A stretch of 64,000 bases of DNA from Kitasatospora setae KM-6054 (GTDB taxonomy: Bacteria > Actinomycetota > Actinomycetes > Streptomycetales > Streptomycetaceae), in NCBI RefSeq assembly GCF_000269985.1, contig NC_016109.1:4340001-4404000 (forward strand). The letters are read 5' to 3'. The notes below the pieces were generated by a model. The model searched no databases. It was given only the letters and a program-made list of their open reading frames with translations, and was not told the origin of the DNA. This document shows, in pieces, positions 18,093 through 25,865 of this stretch. Numbering within the stretch: the first letter of the stretch is position 1; every line of letters begins with the position of its first letter. Position numbers and translations under genes: made by a program.

Positions 18093-18920
18093 ATGGCCGA
18101 GGAGCCCAGCGACGCCGAACTGCTCGCCCGGCACACGGCGGGCGACCCGGACGCCTTCGGGCTGCTGGTGCACCGCCACCGGGACCGCCTGTGGGCGGTC
18201 GCGGTGCGCACCCTCGGCGACCGCGAGGAGGCCGCCGACGCCCTCCAGGACGCCATGGTCTCCGCGTTCCGGGCCGCCGCCGGGTTCCAGGGCCGCTCGG
18301 CGGTCACCACCTGGCTGCACCGGATCGTGGTCAACGCCTGCCTGGACCGCGCCCGGCGCGGCGCGGTCCGCCGGGCCGAGTCGCTGGACCAGCGCCCGGA
18401 CGGCACCGCGGAGCGCGCGCTCGGCGCCGCCGAGGACGCGGAGAACCACGCGGTGCGCGCCGAGACCCGCCGCGAGGTGGCCGACGCGCTGGCCGAGCTG
18501 CCCGCCGACCAGCGGGCCGCCCTGGTGCTGGTCGACATGCAGGGCTACCCGGTGGCCGAGGCCGCCGAGGTGCTCGGCGTCCCGGTCGGCACCGTGAAGA
18601 GCCGCTGCGCCCGAGGCCGGGCCCGCCTGCTCCCGCTGCTGCGCCACCTCGGCCCCGCCGGGGTTCCACGTGAAACCCCGCCCGACGCCCGGAGCGCCGG
18701 TGTTCCACGTGGAACACCCTCGACCGGTCACGGCCACCCCGCCGGTGTTCCACGTGGAACATCCCCCGGCGCCGGCCCCGCGGCCGTTCCACGTGGAACA
18801 CCACCGGCCACCCCCGCACCCGCCCCGCCCGCCCCCCGGGTCGGGAACCCGAACCGCCCCTCCCCCGTCCCACCCACGGATCCCTCGCCCGCCCTGGAAG
18901 GAGATGCGACCCCGCGATGA
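18093..18920 (+). CDS. sigM: ECF RNA polymerase sigma factor SigM with parS-bearing C-terminal tail
   Basis: 275 residues. Region sigma2 (about 10-85; HRHRDRLWAVAVRTLGDREEA, DALQDAMVSAFR) and sigma4 (about 130-185; LPADQRAALVLVDMQGY, AAEVLGVPVGTVKSR) are complete. An unusual tail of about 85 residues follows, rich in Pro/Gly/Thr, with four VPR(G/E)T repeats; each is the translation of a parS site. The ATG at 18093 follows AAGGAGGGGGCGG. Its stop overlaps the anti-sigma start (ATGA). Translational coupling and synteny with trxBA support SigM. Whether the tail does anything as protein is unknown; it may be tolerated only because the DNA sites are useful. Confidence 0.93.
   Translation: MAEEPSDAELLARHTAGDPDAFGLLVHRHRDRLWAVAVRTLGDREEAADALQDAMVSAFRAAAGFQGRSAVTTWLHRIVVNACLDRARRGAVRRAESLDQRPDGTAERALGAAEDAENHAVRAETRREVADALAELPADQRAALVLVDMQGYPVAEAAEVLGVPVGTVKSRCARGRARLLPLLRHLGPAGVPRETPPDARSAGVPRGTPSTGHGHPAGVPRGTSPGAGPAAVPRGTPPATPAPAPPAPRVGNPNRPSPVPPTDPSPALEGDATPR
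18663..18676. promoter_or_regulatory. parS: parS site 2 (GTTCCACGTGAAAC), inside sigM
   Basis: A 14-bp ParB-binding-site match with one arm in the GTTCC form, within the sigM coding tail. Confidence 0.88.
18702..18715. promoter_or_regulatory. parS: parS site 3 (GTTCCACGTGGAAC), inside sigM
   Basis: A perfect palindrome, 39 bp downstream of site 2 measured start to start. Confidence 0.88.
18747..18760. promoter_or_regulatory. parS: parS site 4 (GTTCCACGTGGAAC), inside sigM
   Basis: A perfect palindrome, 45 bp after site 3, in the same reading frame relation to sigM. Confidence 0.88.
18786..18799. promoter_or_regulatory. parS: parS site 5 (GTTCCACGTGGAAC), inside sigM
   Basis: A perfect palindrome, 39 bp after site 4. 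It is the last of the four-site cluster in the sigM tail. Confidence 0.88.
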
Positions 18921-19918
18921 CGCCGCACCCGCCTTCCGACCGCCCCGACCCGGACGAGCCCGACCCGAGCCGCCCCGGGCCGGACCGCCTTGACCCGAAC
19001 CACCTCGACCCGGACCGCCTCGACCCGGACCACCCCGCCTCGGACCACCCCGGGCTGGACGACCTCGCCGACCTCGCCGAGGAGCTGCTGCCGCCCGAGC
19101 GGGCCGCGGCCGTGCACGCGCACCTGGCAGGCTGCCCGGCCTGCGCGGAGGACCACGCCGCCCTGCGCGGCCTGCCCGCGCTGCTCGCCGACGCACCCGC
19201 ACCCGCGCTGCCGAGCGACGTCGCGGACCGGCTGGCGGCCGCCCTGGCCGCCGAGTCCGCCGCCCGCACCGAGGCCCGGCCGACGCCCCCGGCCGACGCC
19301 CCCGCCCCCTCTCCCGCCACCCCCGGCCGCACCACCTCGCCCGGCCGCACCGCACCGCCCGGCGCCCCGAGCGCCGCCACCGGCCCCGGCCGCCCGCCCC
19401 GGCGGCGCCGGGCCCGGCTGCTGCTCGCCGCCGCGGCCGTCGCGGCGGTGGCGCTCGCCGCCGGTCTGACGGGCTCGCTGCTCTCCCCCGACGCCACCCC
19501 GACCGGCGCCGCCGCCGGGGCGCCGGTGGGCGTCCAGGACCAGGCCGCCAAGAGCTCCGGCAGCGACGCCTCCGCGCCCCAGCAGGTCGCCCCGGACGAC
19601 CGGGGCGACGGTCCGGGCCCGGACTTCACCCCCGAGCTGCTGCCCGCCCAGGTCCGGCAGCTGCTGGCGGGAAAGGCACCGCACCAGCTCGGCCAGGCCA
19701 GCCCCGCCGACCCGACGGCCCCGGCCTGCGCGCTGGCGGCCGTCGGGCACCCCGGCGAGTCCCCGGCCGCCGCCGGCCCCGGCCGCTACCGGGGCCGGCC
19801 GGTGCTGGCCCTGGTGTTCCGCCCGGCGGGCGGCGGCGGACCGCTGGACGTCTACCTGGCCACCCCGGACTGCCCCGGCTCGACGATCCTGCTGCACAGC
19901 ACCGTCCCGTCCCCCTGA
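18917..19918 (+). CDS. Anti-sigma factor (zinc-finger anti-sigma type), RsmA-like
   Basis: 333 residues. The N-terminus has Asp/Pro/Leu/His repeats (LDPDRLDPDH-like, about 10-45). A ZAS-type domain follows with HAHLAGCPAC, giving His69, Cys73 and Cys76. A Pro/Ala-rich linker leads to a membrane segment (about 167-190, RLLLAAAAVAAVALAAGL) and an extracytoplasmic domain. Its ATG overlaps the sigM stop by four bases, so the pair is translationally coupled, as expected for a sigma factor and its inhibitor. It should hold SigM at the membrane until an envelope or redox signal arrives; that signal is not known from the sequence. Confidence 0.88.
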   Translation: MTPHPPSDRPDPDEPDPSRPGPDRLDPNHLDPDRLDPDHPASDHPGLDDLADLAEELLPPERAAAVHAHLAGCPACAEDHAALRGLPALLADAPAPALPSDVADRLAAALAAESAARTEARPTPPADAPAPSPATPGRTTSPGRTAPPGAPSAATGPGRPPRRRRARLLLAAAAVAAVALAAGLTGSLLSPDATPTGAAAGAPVGVQDQAAKSSGSDASAPQQVAPDDRGDGPGPDFTPELLPAQVRQLLAGKAPHQLGQASPADPTAPACALAAVGHPGESPAAAGPGRYRGRPVLALVFRPAGGGGPLDVYLATPDCPGSTILLHSTVPSP

Positions 19919-19978
19919 TTCCTCACCCGACCTGACGCAGCGCGCCCGAAGTGCGGGCGAGGGGTGCGACCCGGCCTG

Positions 19979-20004
19979 GGAATGCGGAAGACTGGTCAGT
20001 CGTT
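19979..20004 (+). promoter_or_regulatory. Predicted SigR-dependent promoter of trxB
   Basis: GGGAAT ending at 19983, exactly 18 bases, then GTTG from 20002. This matches the SigR (thiol-stress sigma factor) consensus GGAAT-N18-GTT known for Streptomyces trxBA. It lies 70 bp before the trxB start codon. Confidence 0.8.
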
Positions 20005-20073
20005 GTCCGGGGCGGCGGAGCAGACCGCCCTCCCCCCCGCACCAGCGGGATGCCAGGCGAACCAGGAGAAGCA

Positions 20074-21042
20074 GTGAGCGACGTCCGAAACGTGATCATC
20101 ATCGGTTCCGGCCCGTCCGGGTACACCGCTGCGCTGTACACCGCGCGCGCTTCGCTGAAGCCGCTGGTCTTCGAGGGTGCGGTCACCGCCGGCGGCGCCC
20201 TGATGAACACCACCGAGGTGGAGAACTTCCCCGGCTACCGCGACGGCATCATGGGCCCCGAGCTGATGGACAACATGCGCGCCCAGGCCGAGCGCTTCGG
20301 CGCCGAGCTGGTGCCGGACGACGTCATCGCCGTCGACCTCACCGGTGACATCAAGACCGTCACCGACTCCGAGGGCACCGTGCACCGCGCCCGCGCCGTG
20401 ATCGTCGCCACCGGCTCGCAGCACCGCAAGCTCGACCTCCCGAACGAGGACAAGCTCTCCGGCCGCGGCGTCTCCTGGTGCGCGACCTGCGACGGCTTCT
20501 TCTTCCGCGACCAGGACATCGCGGTGGTCGGCGGCGGCGACACCGCCCTGGAGGAGGCCACCTTCCTGTCCCGCTTCGCGAAGAGCGTCACGGTCATCCA
20601 CCGCCGCAACTCGCTGCGCGCCTCCAAGGCGATGCAGGAGCGCGCCTTCGCCGACCCGAAGATCACCTTCGCCTGGGACAGCGCGGTCGAGGAGATCCAC
20701 GGCGACCCGAAGCTCTCCGGTCTGACCCTGCGCGACACCAACACCGGCGACCTGCGCGAGCTGCCCGTCACCGGCCTGTTCATCGCGATCGGCCACGACC
20801 CGCGCACCGACCTGTTCAAGGGCCAGCTCGACCTGGACGCCGAGGGCTACCTCAAGGTCGAGGCCCCCTCCACCCGCACCAACGTCCCCGGCGTCTTCGC
20901 CGCCGGCGACGTGGTCGACCACACCTACCGCCAGGCCATCACCGCCGCCGGCACCGGCTGCTCCGCCGCGCTGGACGCCGAGCGCTACCTGGCCGCGCTG
21001 TCCGACGCCGACGAGGCCCCGGCCGCCGCGCTCGCGGTCTGA
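20074..21042 (+). CDS. trxB: Thioredoxin-disulfide reductase
   Basis: Cytosolic NADPH- and FAD-dependent enzyme that reduces thioredoxin. The 322-residue length is normal for the low-molecular-weight family. The FAD loop GSGPSG is at 11-16 and the redox-active pair in WCATCDG is Cys136/Cys139. The NADPH loop VGGGDTALEEA, basic HRR and the C-terminal GVFAAGDVVD motif are all present. The GTG at 20074 follows AGGAG, and a SigR-type promoter lies upstream. The trxA gene follows after 205 bp. Confidence 0.97.
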   Translation: MSDVRNVIIIGSGPSGYTAALYTARASLKPLVFEGAVTAGGALMNTTEVENFPGYRDGIMGPELMDNMRAQAERFGAELVPDDVIAVDLTGDIKTVTDSEGTVHRARAVIVATGSQHRKLDLPNEDKLSGRGVSWCATCDGFFFRDQDIAVVGGGDTALEEATFLSRFAKSVTVIHRRNSLRASKAMQERAFADPKITFAWDSAVEEIHGDPKLSGLTLRDTNTGDLRELPVTGLFIAIGHDPRTDLFKGQLDLDAEGYLKVEAPSTRTNVPGVFAAGDVVDHTYRQAITAAGTGCSAALDAERYLAALSDADEAPAAALAV

Positions 21043-21247
21043 CCCGACCACCACGACGGCGCGGCCCGACCGCACCATCCGCCGCGGGGACCCACACACC
21101 CCGCGGCACCCGCACCACCACCGGCAGCACCGCCCGGCGGCCGCGGCGGGCCTGACGCAGCGACAGGCCCGTCCCGGCGGAAGAAACAGATCCGCCCCCG
21201 CCGTTGTTATTCATGACGCACCTCTTCTCCGACCCCAAGGAGTCCCC

Positions 21248-21574
21248 GTGGCCGGCGCCACCAAGGAAGTAACCGACGCGACCTTCGACGCCGAGGTCCT
21301 CAAGAGCGACAAGCCCGTGCTCGTCGACTTCTGGGCCACCTGGTGCGGCCCGTGCCGCCAGGTCGCCCCGGTCCTGGAGGACATCGCGGCCGAGCACGGT
21401 GACAAGCTCACCGTCGTCAAGCTCGACGTGGACGCGAACCAGGAGACCGCCGCGGCGTACAACGTGATCTCCATCCCGACGCTCAACGTCTACAAGGGCG
21501 GCGAGCTGGTGAAGACCATCACCGGCGCCCGCCCGAAGGCCGCGCTGCTGCGCGAGCTCGCCGAGTACCTCTAG
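21248..21574 (+). CDS. trxA: Thioredoxin
   Basis: 108-residue thioredoxin, the electron donor to cytosolic disulfides. The active site WCGPC is at 32-36, and the cis-Pro loop ISIPTLNVYKGG and buried Asp27 are intact. The GTG at 21248 follows AAGGAG. The 205-bp gap after trxB contains GGAAG-N19-GTT (21179-21205), close to but not exactly a SigR promoter, so trxA may also have its own promoter. A 44-bp perfect palindrome follows. Confidence 0.97.
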   Translation: MAGATKEVTDATFDAEVLKSDKPVLVDFWATWCGPCRQVAPVLEDIAAEHGDKLTVVKLDVDANQETAAAYNVISIPTLNVYKGGELVKTITGARPKAALLRELAEYL

Positions 21575-21581
21575 GTCTCGA

Positions 21582-21625
21582 CGCCGAAGGGCCCGGACGG
21601 GGATCCCCGTCCGGGCCCTTCGGCG
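21582..21625. terminator. Terminator after trxA (44-bp perfect palindrome)
   Basis: CGCCGAAGGGCCCGGACGGG through CCCGTCCGGGCCCTTCGGCG reads the same on both strands with no unpaired centre. It begins 7 bp after the trxA stop codon. Confidence 0.8.
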
Positions 21626-21693
21626 TTCCCGGCGCCTCCCCCAGGTCCCCCGGGGCTCCCGGAGGCTTCGTCAGGAAGCCCCGAGAGCACGGC

Positions 21694-21724
21694 GCCCGCC
21701 GCCGGGCCGTGGCCGGCGGCGGGC
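21694..21724. terminator. GC-rich hairpin downstream of the GNAT gene
   Basis: A 12-bp inverted repeat, GCCCGCCGCCGG (21694-21705) and CCGGCGGCGGGC (21713-21724), with a 7-base loop. It probably ends minus-strand transcription coming from the GNAT gene. Confidence 0.55.
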
Positions 21725-21834
21725 AGGAGGCTTCACTGAGAAGCCCTCAGCGCTCCGGCGGCCGCGCCGGCCGACCCGCCACCGGGCGGAGAACGGCTCC
21801 CTCGGAACGGCTCCCCGGTGCCGGAACCGCTCCC

Positions 21835-22452
21835 TCAGAACGGCCGCAGCGCCGGCTCCTTGCGCCGGCCGCCGAGCAGCCGCTCCAGCGCGCCCTCGAC
21901 GTCCTCCTTCCAGGAGAGCGTGGTGCGCGCCTCCAACCGCAGCCGCGGGTACCGGTGGTGCGGGCGGACGGTCTTGAAGCCCACCGCCAACAGGTGCTCG
22001 GCGGGCAGCACGCAGCTCGGCACCTCCCGCCCCTGCGCGCCGAACGCCTCGATCGCCCGGAAGCCGCGCCGCACCAGGTCCTTGGCCACCGACTGCACCA
22101 ACACCCGCCCCAGCCCCTGCCCCTGGAACTCCGGCAGCACCCGGGAGACCATCAGCTGCACCGCGTCCGGCGCGATCGGACTGGTCGGGAAGGACTGCCC
22201 GCGCGGCACGTACGCGGGCGGCGCGTAGAGCACGAACCCGGCCGGGCGGTCGTCCACGTAGGCCACCCGCCCGCAGGAGCCCCACTCCAGCAGCACCGCG
22301 GAGATCCAGCCCTCCTTCTCCAACTCCCCCTTGCCGGCGTCCTGCGCGTCCCGCCCGCTGACCGGGTCCAGCTCCCAGAAGACGCAGGAGCGGCAGGTGT
22401 TCGGCAGATCCGAGAGGTTGTCCAGCGTCAGCGGAACGACCCTCCGTCCCAC
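21835..22452 (-). CDS. GNAT family N-acetyltransferase
   Basis: 205-residue cytosolic acetyltransferase. It starts with a cysteine-containing segment (LPNTCRSCVFWELDP). The acetyl-CoA-binding core is VLPEFQGQGLGRVLVQSV, followed by RGFRAIEAFG. GTG 22452 is chosen because GGAGGAG precedes it. A frame opening at 22539 would begin inside parS site 6 and encode a spurious MFHVKR start. The gene is conserved next to parB in Streptomyces as I recall, but the substrate is unknown. Confidence 0.85.
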   Translation of the reverse strand: MGRRVVPLTLDNLSDLPNTCRSCVFWELDPVSGRDAQDAGKGELEKEGWISAVLLEWGSCGRVAYVDDRPAGFVLYAPPAYVPRGQSFPTSPIAPDAVQLMVSRVLPEFQGQGLGRVLVQSVAKDLVRRGFRAIEAFGAQGREVPSCVLPAEHLLAVGFKTVRPHHRYPRLRLEARTTLSWKEDVEGALERLLGGRRKEPALRPF

Positions 22453-22523
22453 GCCCGCACCTCCTCCTCCGGGCTCGAACGGCCCGGACCTCCAGTCTGC
22501 TCCGGGTAGCGGAACGGGTGCAC

Positions 22524-22537
22524 GTTTCACGTGAAAC
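22524..22537. promoter_or_regulatory. parS: parS site 6 (GTTTCACGTGAAAC)
   Basis: A perfect palindrome in the short gap between parB and the GNAT gene. Confidence 0.93.
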
Positions 22538-22602
22538 ATGCACCCGCCGATTCGCCGTCCGAGGCGTCCGGAACCGCGCCCGGGGCCGCCCGGGCAGCCG
22601 GT

Positions 22603-23673
22603 TCAGGACAGCGGCAGACCCCGCTCGCCCGGGGCCAGGCTGTCCAGGATCCGGTTCAGGTCCTCGACCGAACCGAACTCCAGCACCACCTTGCCCCGGC
22701 CGAACCTGCCGCCGCTCTGGGCGACCTCGACCTTGACCCGGGTCTCGAAGCGGTCCGAGAGCCGCCCGGCCAGCTCGTCGAAGGCCGGAGTGGGCAGCGG
22801 CTCCGCGCGCGGGGCCCGCTTCTTCTTCGGCTCCTTGCCGGAGAGCAGCTTGGCGATCTCCTCGGTGGTGCGCACCGACAGGCCCTCGGCCAGCACCCGG
22901 TTGGCCAGCTTCTCCTGCTGCGCGTCCGGCGCCATCAGGATCGCCTTGGCGTGCCCGGCGGTGACCTGCCCCGCCGCCACCTTCAGCTGCACCGACACCG
23001 GGAGCTTCATCAGCCGCAGCGTGTTCGACACGTGCTCGCGGGACTTGCCGACCCGGGTCGCCAACTGCAGGTGCGTGCAGTCGAAGTCGCGCAGCAGCTG
23101 GTCGTACGCGGCCGCCTCCTCCAACGCGTTCAGCTCGGCCCGGTGCAGGTTCTCCAGCAGCGCGTCCAGCAGCAGCTTGTCGTCGTCGGTGGCCCGGACG
23201 ATCGCCGGGATGACGTCGAGACCGGCCTCCCGGGAGGCCCGCCAGCGCCGCTCGCCCATGATCAGCTCGTACCGGTCGGGGCCGGTCTGACGGACCACCA
23301 CGGGCTGCAGCAGGCCGACCTCCTTGATCGAGGCGACCAGTTCGGCGAGCTTCTCCTCGTCGAACACCTCGCGCGGCTGGCGCGGGTTGGGACGGATCGA
23401 CTCCAGCGGCAGCTCGGCGAACCGGGCGCCGTCCACCGGGGCCAGCGCCGCCTCCAGCACGCTGCGGCGCTGGTCACCGGCCAGCTCGCGCAGGCTCTCC
23501 GCGGCGGCCTTCGCCGCCACCGTGCCCCGGTCGGTCGGCACCACCGGCGCCACCGCGACCTGGCCGGCCCCGGCGGGTTCGGCCGCCGGGGCCGCCAGCT
23601 CGGCGGCCACCGGCTGGGTCGCCGGGATCAGCGCCCCCAGTCCCCTGCCCAGACCCCTGCGCGTGCCACTCAC
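22603..23673 (-). CDS. parB: Chromosome-partitioning protein ParB
   Basis: DNA-binding CTPase that loads at parS and spreads to form the segregation complex. 356 residues. After a short N-terminal ParA-interacting stretch (RRGLGRGLGALIP) comes the ParB/Srx CTP-binding domain (IRPNPRQPREVFDEEKL, GERRWRAS). A helix-turn-helix region (TRVGKSREHVSNTLRLMKLP) and a C-terminal dimerisation domain follow. The GTG at 23673 overlaps the parA stop in GTGA, so the two are coupled. Nine matching parS sites occur nearby in this window. Confidence 0.97.
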   Translation of the reverse strand: MSGTRRGLGRGLGALIPATQPVAAELAAPAAEPAGAGQVAVAPVVPTDRGTVAAKAAAESLRELAGDQRRSVLEAALAPVDGARFAELPLESIRPNPRQPREVFDEEKLAELVASIKEVGLLQPVVVRQTGPDRYELIMGERRWRASREAGLDVIPAIVRATDDDKLLLDALLENLHRAELNALEEAAAYDQLLRDFDCTHLQLATRVGKSREHVSNTLRLMKLPVSVQLKVAAGQVTAGHAKAILMAPDAQQEKLANRVLAEGLSVRTTEEIAKLLSGKEPKKKRAPRAEPLPTPAFDELAGRLSDRFETRVKVEVAQSGGRFGRGKVVLEFGSVEDLNRILDSLAPGERGLPLS

Positions 23674-24662
23674 CGCTTGCCCTCCATCGAACTGTGCTGT
23701 GCCGTCGGCGCGGACGTCTCCCCGCCGCTGCGCGGCGGAACGACCGCCGCGCCCGCCCGGTGCCGCCCGACCGTCGTCTTGGCGACCTCGGCCCGCAGCG
23801 CCAGCTCGCGGGCCGCCTCCAGGTAGGAGAGCGCGCCGCTGGAGCCCGGATCGTAGCTCAGCACGGTCTGCCCGTAGCTGGGGGCCTCGGAGATGCGCAC
23901 CGACCGCGGGATGGCGGTGGCCAGCACCTCCTTCTCGAAGTGCGTCCGCACCTCCTCGGCGACCTGCGCGGCCAGCCTGGTCCGGGCGTCGTACATGGTG
24001 AGCAGGATGGTCGACACGTGCAGCGACGGGTTCAGGTGCGCCCGCACCAGCTCCACGTTCCGCAGCAGCTGGCCGAGGCCCTCCAGCGCGTAGTACTCGC
24101 ACTGGATCGGGATCAGCACCTCCTGGCCGGCCACCATCGCGTTGACGGTCAGCAGCCCCAGCGAGGGCGGGCAGTCGATCAGGATGTAGTCCAGCGGCTG
24201 CTCGTACGCGGCGATGGCGCGCTGCAGCCGGCTCTCCCGGGCGACCAGCGAGACCAGCTCGATCTCGGCGCCGGCCAGGTCGATGGTCGCCGGGCAGCAG
24301 AACAGGCCCTCGACGTCGACCACCGGCTGCACCACGTCGGCCAGCGGCTTGCCCTCGACCAGCACGTCGTAGATCGACGGCACCTCGGCGTGGTGGTCGA
24401 TGCCGAGCGCGGTCGAGGCGTTGCCCTGCGGGTCGAGGTCGATGACCAGCACCCGGAGCCCGTTCATCGCCAGGCCGGCGGCCATGTTGACGGTGGTGGT
24501 GGTCTTGCCCACCCCGCCCTTCTGGTTGGCGACCACCATCACCCGGGTCGCGGCGGGCCGGGGCAGTGCCTCACCGGCGTTCCCGAGCACCGGGAAGGCG
24601 GTGTGCGCGGCCCGTGCGACGGGGGTGTCATCCACCTGATCGACGATCTCCGACTCCTGCAT
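23670..24662 (-). CDS. parA: Chromosome-partitioning ATPase ParA
   Basis: Deviant Walker ATPase that positions ParB-oriC complexes; in Streptomyces it works in sporulating hyphae. From the ATG at 24662 it has 330 residues. The deviant Walker A KGGVGKTT is at 48-55, the A' motif DLDPQGNAST follows, and Walker B is YILIDCPPSLG. The start is uncertain: no clear Shine-Dalgarno precedes 24662. An in-frame GTG at 24704 and an ATG at 24788 would read through parS sites 7 and 8. The two parS sites just upstream suggest ParB could influence parAB expression, which is inference. Confidence 0.95.
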   Translation of the reverse strand: MQESEIVDQVDDTPVARAAHTAFPVLGNAGEALPRPAATRVMVVANQKGGVGKTTTTVNMAAGLAMNGLRVLVIDLDPQGNASTALGIDHHAEVPSIYDVLVEGKPLADVVQPVVDVEGLFCCPATIDLAGAEIELVSLVARESRLQRAIAAYEQPLDYILIDCPPSLGLLTVNAMVAGQEVLIPIQCEYYALEGLGQLLRNVELVRAHLNPSLHVSTILLTMYDARTRLAAQVAEEVRTHFEKEVLATAIPRSVRISEAPSYGQTVLSYDPGSSGALSYLEAARELALRAEVAKTTVGRHRAGAAVVPPRSGGETSAPTAQHSSMEGKR

Positions 24663-24672
24663 GGGGGTCAGT

Positions 24673-24686
24673 GTTTCACGTGAAAC
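24673..24686. promoter_or_regulatory. parS: parS site 7 (GTTTCACGTGAAAC)
   Basis: A perfect palindrome 11 bp upstream of the chosen parA start codon. Confidence 0.93.
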
Positions 24687-24769
24687 CTGGCCCGCGACAG
24701 TCACCTCCGGGTGACGATCCCGGGTCCGGTTCAGGTCTTGATCAAGTACGCCGGAGAGCAGGAAGCGAC

Positions 24770-24783
24770 GTTTCACGTGGAAC
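24770..24783. promoter_or_regulatory. parS: parS site 8 (GTTTCACGTGGAAC)
   Basis: A single-mismatch palindrome upstream of parA, 97 bp from site 7. Confidence 0.9.
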
Positions 24784-24940
24784 ACCATGCCCGGAATGTC
24801 GGGATCAACCGGCCCGACACTCCGAGCCCCGCCCGAGCCCCGCCCGAACGACGACGGAAACGACGACGGAAACGGCGGCCTGAACGGCGAGGGGCGGGCG
24901 GCCCGCCGGCCACCCGCCCCGAACTCCCGTACGAACCGGC

Positions 24941-25723
24941 TCAGCGCCGGCCGCGACCACCGCCGCCGGTGCGCCGGCCGCCGGCCTCGCCGCCCTTGCC
25001 GCCGCGCCCGGCCCGGGCCGCCTTGGCCCGGCGGGTGGCCGCCTTGACGCCGCCGGGGCTCTCCCCCGCCTCCACCCGGACCACCCGGGTCGGGGTGACC
25101 AGCACGCCCTCGCCGACCCCGATCACCGACCACTTCACCGCGCCCAGCCGGGTCAGCGCCGCCCGCGACTCGGTCAGCTCCTGCTCCGCGGTGTCGCCCT
25201 TGAGCGCCAGCATCTGGCCGTACGGGCGCAGCAGCGGCATGCCCCAGCCGGCCAGCCGGTCCAGCGGCGCGACCGCGCGGGCGGTGACCACGTCCACCGC
25301 CAGCTTGCCGACGGTCTCCTCGGCCCGGCCGCGCAGCACCGTGACGTTCTCCAGGCCGAGCTCGCGCACCACCTCCTCCAGGAAGGTGGTGCGCCGGAGC
25401 AGCGGCTCCAGCAGGGTCACCGAGACGTCCGGCCGGGCCAGCGCCACCGGGATGCCGGGCAGGCCGGCGCCGGAGCCGACGTCGCACAGCGAGACGTCGG
25501 CGGGCAGCAGCTCGGCCAGCACCGCGCAGTTGAGCACGTGCCGGTCCCACAGCCGGGGCACCTCGCGCGGGCCGATCAGCCCGCGCTGCACGCCGGCGGT
25601 CGCCAGCAGCTCGGTGTAGCGCACGGCCTGCGGCAGCCGGTCACCGAAGATCCGTCCCGCCGCCTCCGGCGTCTGTCCCGGCCCCTCCAGCGGCGCCTCG
25701 GACGCCGTGCCGTCCCTGTCCAT
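24941..25723 (-). CDS. rsmG: 16S rRNA (guanine-N7)-methyltransferase RsmG (GidB)
   Basis: Methylates G527 (E. coli numbering) of 16S rRNA using S-adenosylmethionine. 260 residues. The SAM-binding glycine-rich motif CDVGSGAGLPGIPVAL, the preceding WDRHVLNCAVL and the later TARAVAPLDRLAGW are all typical. A lysine/arginine/glycine-rich tail (about 225-260) is an actinobacterial addition. The ATG at 25723 is used; a GTG at 25744 is possible. Between it and parA is a 278-bp gap holding parS sites 7 and 8. Confidence 0.95.
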   Translation of the reverse strand: MDRDGTASEAPLEGPGQTPEAAGRIFGDRLPQAVRYTELLATAGVQRGLIGPREVPRLWDRHVLNCAVLAELLPADVSLCDVGSGAGLPGIPVALARPDVSVTLLEPLLRRTTFLEEVVRELGLENVTVLRGRAEETVGKLAVDVVTARAVAPLDRLAGWGMPLLRPYGQMLALKGDTAEQELTESRAALTRLGAVKWSVIGVGEGVLVTPTRVVRVEAGESPGGVKAATRRAKAARAGRGGKGGEAGGRRTGGGGRGRR

Positions 25724-25772
25724 CTCTGCTGCCTCTCCGCTCACCGTCGAATCCACCCGCCCTACCAGCACT

Positions 25773-25786
25773 GTTCCACGTGAAAC
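25773..25786. promoter_or_regulatory. parS: parS site 9 (GTTCCACGTGAAAC)
   Basis: A one-mismatch palindrome in the gap between rsmG and khpB, about 5.5 kb left of oriC and the closest to it found. Confidence 0.88.
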
Positions 25787-25865
25787 GCCACTCCGCCGCA
25801 GAGCCGACGACCCCGCCCGCACGAGGCGGGCGGGGTCGGACGCCGGAACGGCAGGGCCACCGGCC

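Noticed and set aside
21179..21205. A second SigR promoter before trxA
   Set aside because: Spacing is 19 instead of 18 and the first element is GGAAG, not GGAAT, so it is recorded only as a possibility in the trxA entry.
22453..22539. N-terminal extension of the GNAT protein beginning MFHVKR
   Set aside because: The start codon and first residues are translated from parS site 6, and a strong Shine-Dalgarno precedes the later GTG at 22452.
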